Shown piece after piece: positions 1-8,652 of a stretch of 35,825 nt of DNA (position 1 is the stretch's first letter; the number at the start of each line of letters is the position of its first letter). Where the stretch lies: assembly GCA_013416795.1 (NCBI GenBank), contig RQSC01000598.1:51636-87460 (forward strand). Reading direction: 5' to 3'. The notes beneath the pieces were generated by a model, which worked only from the letters and a program-made list of their open reading frames with translations, was not told the origin of the DNA and did no database searches. The stretch comes from Prasinococcaceae sp. CCMP 1430 (Eukaryota; Prasinodermophyta; Palmophyllophyceae; Prasinococcales; Prasinococcaceae). The position numbers and the translations under genes were made by a program.

Positions 1-799
1 CGAGAACGTGACAGCCGTCGCAAGCTGCGCGAGTCCCCCGCGGTCGCCGAGCACCGCGCGCGCGTGGCGCACATGCACCGGCGCATGGCGGCGCTGGGCA
101 CGCGGGCGGAGCGCGCCAAGAACGCGCACGACCCGAGCGTGTACCCCGTCTTCCTTCGGCGCGAGGGGGGGATGCGGCCGGCGAGCGCGTGCGGGAAGAC
201 AGGCGCGGCGCAGGGAGCCAACAGCGCCAGGCCAAGCAGTGCGCGGCCGAGCAGCGCCAGGCCGAGCAGTGCGAGGCCGAGCAGCGCCAGGCCGAGCAGC
301 GCCAGGCCGAACAGTGCGCGGCCGAGCAGCGCCAGGCCGAGCAGCGCCAGGCCGAGCGGCGCTAGGCAGGGTGGCGTGCGCGTCATCGAGTCCGCCGATC
401 CCTACAGGGACTTCAAGCGCTCCATGCTCGACACCATCGTCGGGCAGAGAATATACCAGGTGCGCGTCTCCACGCGCGCGCGCGTGTGCGCAGTGCCCAT
501 GCGCGTGCGTGTGCGCGTGCCTGCGTGCGTGCGTGCCTCCTCGCACGCACACACATCTACACGCGCGCGCGCGCGTGCGTACCCAAAAACACGCACACGC
601 ATACGCACACGCACAAACACGCCGCGTCAGGCGCCTTCGCCGCCCGCTCACGCCGGGCTTTCTGCTGACTGCCGGCGCGCAGGAGGACCTGCTCACCGAG
701 CTCTTCAACAGCTACCTGCGGCTCAACTCGAGCGCGCACAGGGCGACCATCCAGCGCGCCATCGACGACGTCAGGGCCGAGCTCGACCTCTCCGTGTGA
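1..799 (+). CDS. OVATE-domain protein, 3' part (5' end outside window)
   Basis: Two exons are visible, 1-459 (open at the left edge) and 683-799, joined by a GT-AG intron (donor gtgcgcg at 460, acceptor gcgcgcag ending at 682). Together they give 191 residues. The first part is basic and helical. Nucleotides 223-366 encode about ten copies of the pentapeptide SARPS. The C-terminus reads ADPYRDFKRSM, then IVGQRIY, then, across the intron, EDLLTELFNSYLRLNS and an Ala/Asp/Glu-rich tail. The D-P-x-x-D-F-x-x-S-M start and the later L-x-x-L-x-x-x-Y-L-x-L-N are the signature of the OVATE domain, known from land-plant transcriptional regulators that bind TALE homeodomain proteins. Family membership is read from the motif; the function in an alga is unknown. 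The frame ends at TGA, so TGA is a normal stop in this genome. Confidence 0.7.
   Translation, partial: ENVTAVASCASPPRSPSTARAWRTCTGAWRRWARGRSAPRTRTTRACTPSSFGARGGCGRRARAGRQARRREPTAPGQAVRGRAAPGRAVRGRAAPGRAAPGRTVRGRAAPGRAAPGRAALGRVACASSSPPIPTGTSSAPCSTPSSGREYTRCASPRARACAQCPCACVCACLRACVPPRTHTHLHARARVRTQKHAHAYAHAQTRRVRRLRRPLTPGFLLTAGAQEDLLTELFNSYLRLNSSAHRATIQRAIDDVRAELDLSV
223..366 (+). repeat. 15-bp coding minisatellite (SARPS pentapeptide)
   Basis: About ten tandem copies of a 15-base unit close to agcagcgccaggccg lie in the reading frame of the OVATE gene and encode repeated Ser-Ala-Arg-Pro-Ser. Copies differ mostly at synonymous positions (gcc/gcg, agg/cgg, agc/agt), so the peptide is kept while the DNA drifts. 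Confidence 0.85.
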
Positions 800-1323
800 G
801 CGTGCGCCTGTGCGTGTGCGTGTGAGCACATGCGCGCGCCGCAGGTGAGCGCGCGCGGTAGAGGAAGGGTGGGTCGGGGGAGGGGGGACGGCGCCCAGCA
901 GTAAGCACGCAAAGCGGACCCCAGCCCAATCAACCCAACCCAACCCAACCCAAACGTGCGCTGCGCTCAGGCTGCAAAAGTGCGCTCGAGTTCGTTAGCA
1001 GCCGGCGGCGCTCCGCCACCGCGAAGAGATAGGCAGTCGGTGCCACGTCATAATCATCATCGGCTGGCCACACGCATGTGTGTAGCATGTGTGCGTGTGT
1101 GTGTGTGTGTGTGTTTGCGTGTGTGTGTGTGTGTGCGCACACGTGTGCACCCGCGGAGAGACCAGAGCCTGTCGAACGCGAACGCGCACTCGGGCCGGCG
1201 TCGGTTCGCGCTGACATTTTTGGCGGCAGACGCGCTCGCGCGGCGCGCTGCCACACCCCGCGCATCCCGGGCGCACGCACACGTGCGCGCACGCGCACGG
1301 CGCCGTTCGTCATCACGGCCCGC
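800..1323. other. Intergenic spacer with microsatellites
   Basis: No gene recognised. The spacer holds a (CCCAA)n run of about five units (931-955) and two (GT)n blocks around 1085-1140. It presumably contains the 3'UTR of the OVATE gene and the 5' region of the secreted-protein gene. Confidence 0.5.
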
Positions 1324-2238
1324 ATGATGAGCACGCCGACGATGCCGCGGTCGGCGTTGCTTTCGTGGCTGGCGCTGTTGTCGTGGCTGCTGCCAGCGGG
1401 CGCGCAGTTCTCCATCTTCGGCGCGGACGACTGCGAGACCTTCAGCTTCTGCACGCAGTACACCACGGACTTGAGCGTGGACAGCCGCACCATCGGCGGC
1501 GCGGTGAAGTTCCTGACGGAGAACTCGACGAGCGATCCCAACAGCGCGCCGCCGCAAGTGATCGTCGACGGCCCCGCGCGGGAGGACGCGCTGCTCAACA
1601 TCAAGATCGGGCAGCCCACCGCCGACGCGCCCTTCGCCTTCTCCTTCCGCACGGCAAATAGCAACGGCATCGGCAGCGAGTGCGTGTGGCCTCTTCCGTA
1701 GTAGCGCGCATGCGTGCGTGCGTGTGTGTGTGTGTGTGTGCGCGCGCGCGTGCCCCAGTACTGATTGCGATCAGATTGTGCGGAGCGCACTCAACTATGG
1801 CAGTTCTGCGCGTGTCCGTACCGCCTGGAGCTGACACTGGGTCTCTAAAAACCTCGCACACACTTTCTCTCTGTGTATCCCCTTCGCGCGCGTGCGCCCC
1901 GCGGCGGGCCCCCACGCGCCGACTGCGCACATCTTCACGCCCGCACTGCGGTGCGCGGCCTGCGCGCGCGCAGGTTCTCCGGCTGGTACGCATGCGCGTC
2001 GCACATGATCGTCGCCGTGGACGTCGAGACGCACTTGGCGTCCTGTGTGCCCGCGTGGGACAGGCCGGCCAACTCGAGCGCCCCGGCCTACTACCTGCTG
2101 CAGCTGAATACGAAGGAGGACGACGAGGTGTGCGACGTTGTAAAGATCACCGCGGTTGGGTACGCCAGCGCCGATCAGGTCGGCACTGGCATGATCCCCA
2201 TGAACTGGTGGGTGAAGTCGTGCCCAACGAAGAAGTGA
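1324..2238 (+). CDS. Small secreted protein of unknown function
   Basis: Two exons, 1324-1679 and 1974-2238, are joined through donor gtgcgtgtgg (1680) and acceptor cgcgcgcag (ending 1973). The join is in phase (ga|g = Glu) and gives 206 residues. The start ATGATG is followed by a leucine/tryptophan-rich stretch ending near PAGAQ, a good signal peptide with a cleavage site after Ala-Gly-Ala. The mature part has several cysteines (DDCETFSFC near its start; WYACAS, LASCVP, EVCDV and VKSCPTKK later) and N-glycosylation sequons (NSTS, NSS), so it is probably disulfide-bonded and extracellular. I do not recognise the family. An alternative start lies a few codons downstream (MPRSALLSWL) and keeps the signal peptide. 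Confidence 0.6.
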
Positions 2239-2742
2239 GCGTGACGACTCCTCTGGGTCTGTCCGACGAGCCTGAGCGAGAAGCATGAGCAGAGGGGAGC
2301 GAATGTGCACTGGCAGCGACGAGGACCAGCCGCGCCATGCGTCAGGGCCAACTGACACCAGCGACTCGGAGGTCATATGGCACCGCGAGTCCGTGTCATT
2401 TTATGGGCGCGCACGGAGCGCGCGCGCGCACGCGCGCGCGCGAAATAGAGAGAGAGAGACGACGACGACGACGATGACGAAGCTTGCGTGAGACAAAGAT
2501 CATGCGAATGCTGGTACAGGGAGGTGAGAGAGACTGAGCGCCAGAGGGGAACTTCAAAGACAGCACATACACTCTTACGATTGTATGAGCCGAGCCGTGT
2601 GCAACTTGCATGCGCACCGCCGCGGGCACACTGCAATGCTGGCTTCGGTCCGCCGAGGATCCATCACGCCGACAGGCTCGCTGCTACTATAAAACTGGCA
2701 TGCAGTGGCGAGCAAAGACGCGTCATCGCCGTCGCACCTACC
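2239..2742. other. Intergenic region between convergent genes
   Basis: This is the shared 3' flank of the secreted-protein gene (plus) and the sulfotransferase gene (minus). It contains an alternating purine-pyrimidine (CG)n tract near 2415-2440, a short (GA)n and a (GAC)n run around 2447-2475. No gene is recognised. Confidence 0.5.
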
Positions 2743-4377
2743 TTAGTATGGCATGGCAAATGACGGGAGGTCTGTGAAGACTCCTCGTGGATAGCGCAGC
2801 ACCGGCCCGAAGGTCGCGTAATCTGCCCAGTACGTGGCGGCAACTCGAGACATGAGGTCCAGATCTCCGCCGTACGCCTCCTTGAGGCGTTCATGCGCGG
2901 AAGTTTCGTGCGCCGCGTCCGCGTGCGCAGCACCGGGCTGCATGAAGCTCTCGTTTCTCCCTCGCCCCCAGCCGTCCGCCCCGTACCTCTCCCACACTCC
3001 AGGCCCGAGCGATTCGAGGAGTGCTTTGATGCCTTCGTGGCCGTCGTTGAGGTTGATGACGCGGTCGTACAAGCCGGCAGTCTTGGGCAGAGCGGCGAGG
3101 GTGGCCTGAGGGCGCCAGTGCGGGTCCGCCCACCGCTTGGTCACTGCATGCCCAACGTCGTGGGGCAGCTATTAGTCAGTGAACGCCGACAGGCGGGATG
3201 GTGCAAGTACAGCGGGCGTCGCGCGGACGCGGCGGCGCACGCCAGTGCGCGCGCGCCCACCGCACAGCGCACGCACTCCTCACCCAGCGCCTCACTCTGG
3301 TCACTTCATCATCTGTCCTATCAGGCGGCGCCGCGCGTACGCACAGTGCTGCTCCCAGCTGTGCCCGCCAGGCGACTGGCGATACTTCAGCCGGTCCTCC
3401 TCCGTAGGCTTGGGAGCGAAGGGCACGAAAACGTGCGCGGAGAAGGGGTTGTACGCGAGTGGCACGCGCAGCCCCATCGCGCCGGTGCCCCCTACCTCGG
3501 GGTAGGGGTAGCTCGACGCCCACGTCGCGAAATCCTTGAAAGTGGGCATCGGCCGGCCTTCCTGCATCACGAAGCTGTTGACCGTCTTGTTCATGTCCCA
3601 CCATCCCCGCGACTCTTTTTCCCTCCTGCGCTCGCCGACGATCTTGTCCTGGTATGCCGATAGCAGGCGCTCGAGCGGATCGCGCACGACGATCGCGCGC
3701 GTGTAGCTCGGGTCGAGGAAACGCCGCGTGGCCTCTTCAGGGGTGAGGTGGGAGACCATGTGGGGCTTCCTCGTGGCGAGCGAGTGCACGCGCGCCGACC
3801 TGATCTCGGGGTCCCAGCTGCTGCGGTTTTCGCCACACATGCGCAGCATGAGCTTGAGCGTCCAGGAGGACGCGACCTTCGGTAGGCACGTCAGGATGAG
3901 GCGGTGCTCGTCGGAGAAGTACACGTAGTGGGCCATCGCGCTCAGGTCTGCATCTGTGAGCTCAAGCGCACGTCCGACGGTCGTCGGCGCGCTCTTTGCC
4001 AGCGCTGAGGCCGACCACGGCAGCAGGCTTTCCAGAATCCCATCGCCTGCAGCTCCGCTCACGCTGTGCGCTGGCGCGCTCCCGCCGTTGCCAGCGGCGA
4101 GCCTCTGCCCGTCCTGCACGCCCCTCATGTACATTTGACGGCTATGCGCCGCGCCGAGGAAGGCGACGAGCGCGGCTACCGCCAGCACGCCTGCCACCGC
4201 GGCCACCTTCGCGCCTGCGGTGCGCGCCCTCCCGCCAGCCACCGTGGCCTGCGGCGCCCTTGTCCAACTCCTTGTCCGCCTCCTTGCCTCTGTCTGCCTT
4301 TTTGCTCGGACGCCGCCATCCGCGCGCCGGCGGAGGTCTGTCGCGCGGAGGGGGCAGCGAGCGACCTCCCGAGCCAC
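2743..4377 (-). CDS. Carbohydrate sulfotransferase (HNK-1/Sulfotransfer_2 type), type II membrane protein
   Basis: Two minus-strand exons are inferred: 4377 (or further up)-3345 and 3143-2743, with donor gtgcgtac and acceptor gcatgcag. The join is in phase and gives SWEQHLTKRWADPHWRPQ, matching the HW.PQ block of this family. A basic N-terminus and a single hydrophobic anchor (VAAVAGVLAVAALVAFLG) predict a Golgi type II protein. The PAPS 5'-phosphosulfate loop is LPKVASSWTLK and the 3'-phosphate motif is VVRDPLERLLSAYQDKI. It should transfer sulfate from PAPS to a glycan hydroxyl; the acceptor cannot be told. The codon at 4377 is GTG, there is no in-frame ATG before the upstream stop at 4510-4512, and the first in-frame ATGs fall after the anchor. 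The real start is therefore in an upstream exon or hidden by an indel (an ATG at about 4316 lies in another frame). Confidence 0.85.
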
Positions 4378-4509
4378 GCTATCCCCCCTCGTCCCGCCCC
4401 GCGGCGCGGGTGTTGAGGGGGCACTCCGGCGCCGCGCGGCGCGCGCCGTCTGGCGCGCGCCGCCGGGTGTTGAATCCGGCGCACATCGGCGGAGCGCGCT
4501 TTGTGGTGG

Positions 4510-4997
4510 TTACGGGTCCAATTAGGGTTCATTGCTTTTACTGGTAGGGTTCAAATAGCACCGCGACGTGACTGGTGACGGCTCGCCGCGGCGTCGAGAA
4601 TACGCGGATATGTAATCCGAAAAAGGTTCATTAAAATGTACTTAAAAATATGGGGAACGCGCCACGAAATACACATATTACTGTACGATGTTCGGCGAAC
4701 TGGAAAAGATCTGTTTCATCTTTTTTCGCATGGTGGCGCTCTCCGCGGCGGCCCTCGCCCACGCGGCGCTGGGGGCGAGCACGGAGGGGGGCCTTCCCTG
4801 GGCGTCGCCGACCCCCTCCTCCTTCCCCTTCCCCCCCCTCCCTCCCCCTTCCCCCCCCTGCCCTCTGGCGGGGCCGGCCGCGCGGCGCGACGCCCGCCGG
4901 CCCGGAGCGCCCCAAGGTTTGGCGCAGTGCGCGCGGCCCGCCCCCCGGCGCCACAGTGCGCGCGGCTCGCGCCTGGGAAGGGAGCCGCCGGGCGAAG
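4510..4997. other. 5' region of the selenoprotein gene / divergent spacer
   Basis: An AT-richer patch (4500-4700) carries two tagggttca motifs (about 4525 and 4547). It is followed by long C-rich runs (4805-4865) on the plus strand. The reading frame of the downstream gene stays open up to about 4650, but that sequence is Arg/Pro-rich and looks like translated UTR. No conserved protein is seen here. Confidence 0.4.
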
Positions 4998-6143
4998 ATG
5001 GGCAGCCTCTCGGGGTGGGGGGGCATTCCCCTCCCCGACTCGGGCGTCAGGTTGCTCGCCGGCGACGAGGCCGAGCGCACCACGCTGCGCGCGCTGCTTG
5101 GCGGCAAGCGCGCGGCGATGCTGCACTTCTTCGACAGCTGCTGAGGCGGCTGCAGGCCGGCGGCGCGAGCCATGGAGGCGTGGGCCGCGTCCCCTCTGGG
5201 CCGCGACTGCACGTTTGCTTGCGTGTCGGTAGACAGGGACGCCGAGGGCACTGCGCGCGCTTTCGTCGAGCAGCTGGGCCTGCAGCACACGACGGTGGGC
5301 TTCGTGGAGCACGGCGCCGCAGGCCGCCCGCGTTTCCCCTGCCAGCTCGGCTGCCAGGGCTTCGTCGTGCTCGACGCGCACTTGCGCTTCGTCACGACGG
5401 CCACTACGCCTTCCTACGTGCGCCATGGTCCCGTGGGGTTCGACGCCGCCGAGGCGGTGGTCCGCGCCGCCGCCGAGCGATGCGTGCGGGTCAAGGGACA
5501 GAGGGCGGTCGAGCTGCCCGATGAGGAGGTGTCTGCGGGGCACACGGCAGTGCGGCTCGAAAGCGGCGAAGTGCTCGCCGTGCCCAGCGCGAGCCTGGCG
5601 CGCGAGCCGCTCAGTCAAACCACCGAGCCCAAGTGCCCCTTTGCGGACTCGGAGCAGCCCGAGGGCTGTGGGGGCGCCTGCGCGTCTCGCAAGCGCAAGC
5701 TCGACGACTCAGATGCGCCGCCAGCGGCGGGCCACACCGATGAGGAGGAGGAGGACGAAGATCTGCCCATGGTGGGACACGCGGTCATGGACGCGGAGCA
5801 CAGCGCTCTGGGCGCCGCGCTCCGCGGGGCCACCACGCCGGCGGCGCTGGCCGCGGCGGTGGCGCAGATGGAGGAGCACTTCGCGCACGAGGAGGCGCTG
5901 ATGCGCGACGTGGGCTTCGGTGGCAGTGACGGTGGCGACGATGGGACGCCGTCGGCGCGTGCGGGGCACGTGGCTGACCACGAGCGCATTCGCGATCTCG
6001 CCGCTGCCGCGGTCATGCGCGCGGTGGCAGCTGAAGCGCTCGCGCCGAGCGACGTCAAGGCCATCCTCGCGGCCGTCGCGGATCACACCAGGCGGTACGA
6101 CACGCTGTACGCTCCGGCGGTGGCAGCTGCCACGGCAGCGTAA
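4998..6143 (+). CDS. Selenoprotein candidate: thioredoxin-fold domain (UGGC) fused to a hemerythrin domain
   Basis: One intronless frame runs from ATG 4998 to TAA 6143 (381 residues) if the TGA at 5142-5144 is read as selenocysteine. Residues 40-55 read AMLHFFDSC-U49-GGC52-RPAARAME. This corresponds to the beta-strand and CxxC helix of thioredoxin/AhpC-like proteins, with Sec in place of the first redox Cys. Strands typical of the fold follow (FACVSVDRD, GFVVLDAHLRFV) plus a C115xxxC119 pair. A low-complexity linker has C213, C224, C228, a basic RKRK stretch and an acidic EEEEDED run. Residues 260-375 form a hemerythrin domain with all seven di-iron ligands placeable: H268 (DAEH), H294xxxE298, H324xxxH328 and H363xxxxD368. 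No splice donor exists at the TGA, and starting after it (Met at 5172) would lose the redox motif. Expected role: a thiol/selenol redox enzyme coupled to O2, NO or peroxide sensing; the substrate is unknown. Confidence 0.85.
5142..5144 (+). other. In-frame TGA, predicted selenocysteine codon (Sec49)
   Basis: The TGA sits between TGC (Cys48) and GGC GGC TGC (Gly-Gly-Cys52), giving C-U-G-G-C at the exact place of a thioredoxin-type CxxC. The protein-like frame continues without interruption for a further 333 codons. TGA terminates the OVATE, SSRP1, ABCA and other genes in this window, so general stop-codon reassignment does not explain it. Confidence 0.8.
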
Positions 6144-6239
6144 GCGACGCGGGCGTGTGTGTGTGCATTCATCGATTCATCAAGAGGCCTTCAATCCCTT
6201 CCCGTCGCCCGCGCCCAATGCCATCGCTGCTCGACTCGA

Positions 6240-6318
6240 GCCGCGCCCGTGACGGCTCGGCCCAAATCTCGACTTCCCTCGCGTGGGCCGGCGCCCGAGG
6301 TCAAAAGACACGCGCGGC
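6240..6318 (+). promoter_or_regulatory. SECIS-like element in the 3'UTR of the selenoprotein gene
   Basis: About 95 bases after the stop codon a hairpin with SECIS architecture can be folded by eye. Helix 1 is GCCGCGC (6240-6246) with GCGCGGC (6312-6318). The non-Watson-Crick quartet is TGAC (6250-6253) opposite CGAG (6296-6299), preceded by G as in the (A/G)TGA consensus. Helix 2 is GGCTCGGCCC (6254-6263) with GGGCCGG and GCC (6285-6295, one bulged C). The apical loop opens with AAA (6264-6266), ten bases after the quartet. A small CGA/TCG ministem in the loop would make it form 2. The 3' internal loop (12 bases) is larger than usual. Found by manual pairing, not by a folding program. Confidence 0.65.
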
Positions 6319-6540
6319 AAGAGCCGCGGAGCAGCAGACACATTGCAGACGCGGGTGGAAAGGTTGGGGAAGGGAGTAGAAGGGGGGCGAGGGAGCAATT
6401 CAAGAGGTGAAGCGAGGAAAATGGTGAAAAGAGACGCACGGGGTCTGCCAAGGAGTGCTACTCGCTCACGATTTGAACCACTTTTGTAGAAGCGCGCTGT
6501 AACATTACAGGCGGCACGCTATTATGTACTTCGAAGTATC

Positions 6541-7640
6541 TTAGGCCATCACGTTGGCCGGCTGCAGCGCCTCGAGCGCCTTGCCCACGTGCGCCGTGGA
6601 GTCGAAGAGGTCTGCGTGCGCAATGCGAGGCGTGCGTGACAGCAGCGTCAGCACGGCTACGAAAGCGCGAGCAGCAGTGCTGGCGTTGTCGAAAGAGCGC
6701 GAGCGAGGGTGACGCGTGCACGGCGCGCCTCTTCGCACCGTTGAATGCCATCACGCAGGTGCCGTCCTTGGCGATCACGAAGGTCTCGCGGCCGGGGAGA
6801 GCGCCGAAGAGAGCGGGCTTGACGCCATAGGCCTCGCGGACCTCGTCGTTGTCGTCACACAGCAGCGCGAACGGCAGGTCGTTCTCGAGCTGGAACTGCT
6901 TGTGCGAGTCGATGGAGCCGTTGGAGATGCCGATCACCGTCGCGCCAGCAGCCTGTGGAGCGCGCGTTCGGTGCGCGTGCAACGCGTCAGGGCAGGGAAG
7001 CACGCGCGCACGCGCGCTAACGCCGCGCCGCGAGCACGCGTACGTGCGCGTGCGCGCGCGCACGAGTGGCACCAGGCGCGTGGCGAGCCAGCTCGCACCT
7101 TGAACTCGCCGATGGCGTCGCGGAAGGCCCCAGCCTCCTTGGTGCAGCCGGGGCTGCCGTCGGACGGGTAGAAGAAGCTGCGCCGCGCGATTGCAACGAG
7201 TCAGCGCGAGCGAACGCACGCGCGCGAGCGCGCACACGCACGCGCACACTCGGCGCCTGCGCGGGCTCGAGAGCACACGCAGGAGCGGCGCACTCGCGCA
7301 TGCAGACCAGATCGCGCACGTACAGCACCACCGGCTTGCCGATGAGAGGCAGCTGCAGTCCCGAGAGCGACACCTGGGTGCCGTTCTGATCCGCCAGCTT
7401 GAAGTTCGGCGCCTGCGCGGGACCGCGCTCGAGACTAGTCAGCGGCGTGGCTGCAGGGCTTGCGAGAGCGCGGCGCGCTCCAGCGACTATCCCACCATGG
7501 TCTACACACGCACGCGCGCACACGCATCGTGTACCCCCGCGCGAGCACGAGCGCACCTTCTCGCCCACGGCGAGGGACCTCGCCGCGGAGCGGCGGGCGG
7601 CGACGCCGCCGAGCGCGGAGGAGACGAGCGCGGTGGCCAT
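6541..7640 (-). CDS. PrxQ/Bcp-type peroxiredoxin, 1-Cys variant
   Basis: Five minus-strand exons, 7640-7557, 7412-7324, 7177-7099, 6952-6739 and 6611-6541, join in phase through GT-AG introns to 178 residues. The ATG at 7640 opens a Ser/Ala/Arg-rich N-terminus (MATALVSSALGGVAARRSAA) that looks like a transit-peptide remnant. APNFKLADQNG, VVLFFYPSDGSPGC69TKEAG, the TVIGIS strand, the DSHKQF segment and LPFALLCDD are diagnostic of the PrxQ (bacterioferritin comigratory protein) class, which reduces H2O2 and alkyl hydroperoxides. C69 is the peroxidatic Cys. The usual resolving Cys five residues later is Gly74, so recycling must use another Cys (such as the one in ALLCDD) or an external thiol. 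The gene converges on the selenoprotein gene, with about 400 bases between stop codons. Confidence 0.9.
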
Positions 7641-8128
7641 TGGGACGGGTGGGGTGGGGTGTGTGGGGTCGTGGGCGGGCGATGCGCGCGGACTGGCGCC
7701 GGAGCAGGCCGCCGCCGGCCCCCCGCCTCCGCGCCCTAGCCGCCCGGGGAGTGTGCTGCGCGCGCGCGCGGCTGGCGCGCCGCGGGCCGCAAATTCCGGA
7801 TCGGCGCGACAACCGCAGCGCGCCACGCGCGCGCGACATTCGCCGCCCGCTTTACACTGGCTTCTATAAAATAGAACCCTTTGAATATGCAGTATCCAAA
7901 CTGGGATCGATGATCAAATGCAATGCGTCAGCGCGCTCTTCGAGATCCTCTACGCGATTGGCAAGCCCTCACACTGGCTTCCATGAAATGAACCCACGGG
8001 AAACCATAGCGGCAAGCCTGCAAACACACAATCAGAACGGTTGGCTCCCCCTACACCCCTCCGTGACCGGCCAGTATTCTAAACTTTGCAAATTTTAGAA
8101 CGAAGTTTCGCAGCAAAGAAAAAGTTTT
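7641..8128. other. Spacer upstream of the peroxiredoxin gene
   Basis: No gene seen. After a GC-rich 5' flank, the sequence becomes AT-richer from about 7850. It holds a diverged direct repeat: acactggcttctataaaata at 7855 and a related copy (acactggcttccatgaaatg) near 7971. Confidence 0.4.
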
Positions 8129-8207
8129 GGTCATTTCGCCGAAATAGAGGTTACCTGCAAACCCTAACCCTATCCCGGCCGCCCGCGCGGAGAACCCGGC
8201 GAGGCAA
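8129..8207 (+). repeat. 79-bp direct repeat A, copy 1 (with CCCTAACCCTA)
   Basis: Begins ggtcatttcgccgaaataga and ends cccggcgaggcaa. It is identical by eye to 8521-8599. It contains a telomere-like accctaaccctat and a GC-rich cggccgcccgcgcgg block. Confidence 0.9.
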
Positions 8208-8490
8208 CAACGGGGGACGAGGATCTGGAGGATCCGTTCCCCAACGCAACCCTAGCAGCAGCTCACTGAACGGACGGTCAACCGACTCCGGCACGCCGCT
8301 CGCGCCGGCACCCGTTCCTGCGCCACTCCCTCCGGCGGCACCCCCACTGCCCCCGGCAGCGTCGGAGCCCGACAGCTTGGTCGCGGCGGGGCGCTCGCCG
8401 GAGGCGCCGACCCCCGCGGGGCGCTCGGCGGCGCGGGCCTCGGCGCCCTCCTGGCTTTTCAACGTGACTTCCAAATCGTCCCGCTACATT

Positions 8491-8519
8491 GGCATACACT
8501 GTTCACTCTCCACGAGTAA
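8491..8519 (+). repeat. 29-bp direct repeat B, copy 1
   Basis: Begins ggcatacactgttcactctc and ends cacgagtaa. It is identical to 8624-8652 and directly precedes copy 2 of repeat A. Confidence 0.85.
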
Positions 8520-8520
8520 T

Positions 8521-8599
8521 GGTCATTTCGCCGAAATAGAGGTTACCTGCAAACCCTAACCCTATCCCGGCCGCCCGCGCGGAGAACCCGGCGAGGCAA
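8521..8599 (+). repeat. 79-bp direct repeat A, copy 2
   Basis: Identical by eye to 8129-8207. With repeat B it gives the order A-B-A-B, in which the first A-B distance is 283 bases and the second only 24. Confidence 0.9.
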
Positions 8600-8623
8600 G
8601 AAGTAAAACACATTCCGAGGTTT

Positions 8624-8652
8624 GGCATACACTGTTCACTCTCCACGAGTAA
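8624..8652 (+). repeat. 29-bp direct repeat B, copy 2
   Basis: Identical to 8491-8519. Followed by an A-rich aaataaaataaaa tract (8680-8750), unusual in this GC-rich window. Confidence 0.85.

Noticed and set aside
5172-6143. Selenoprotein gene starting at the ATG after the TGA
   Set aside because: The resulting protein would begin inside the thioredoxin helix and lose strand 1 and the redox motif, while the upstream sequence reads as the missing start of the fold in the same frame.
6458-7276. Single 272-residue minus-strand ORF as the peroxiredoxin
   Set aside because: It reads through introns; the five-exon model restores the continuous PrxQ sequence including the peroxidatic motif.
8161-8172. 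Chromosome end (telomere) from CCCTAACCCTA
   Set aside because: Only about two units, internal, duplicated with flanking sequence and followed by ordinary genes; not a telomere.
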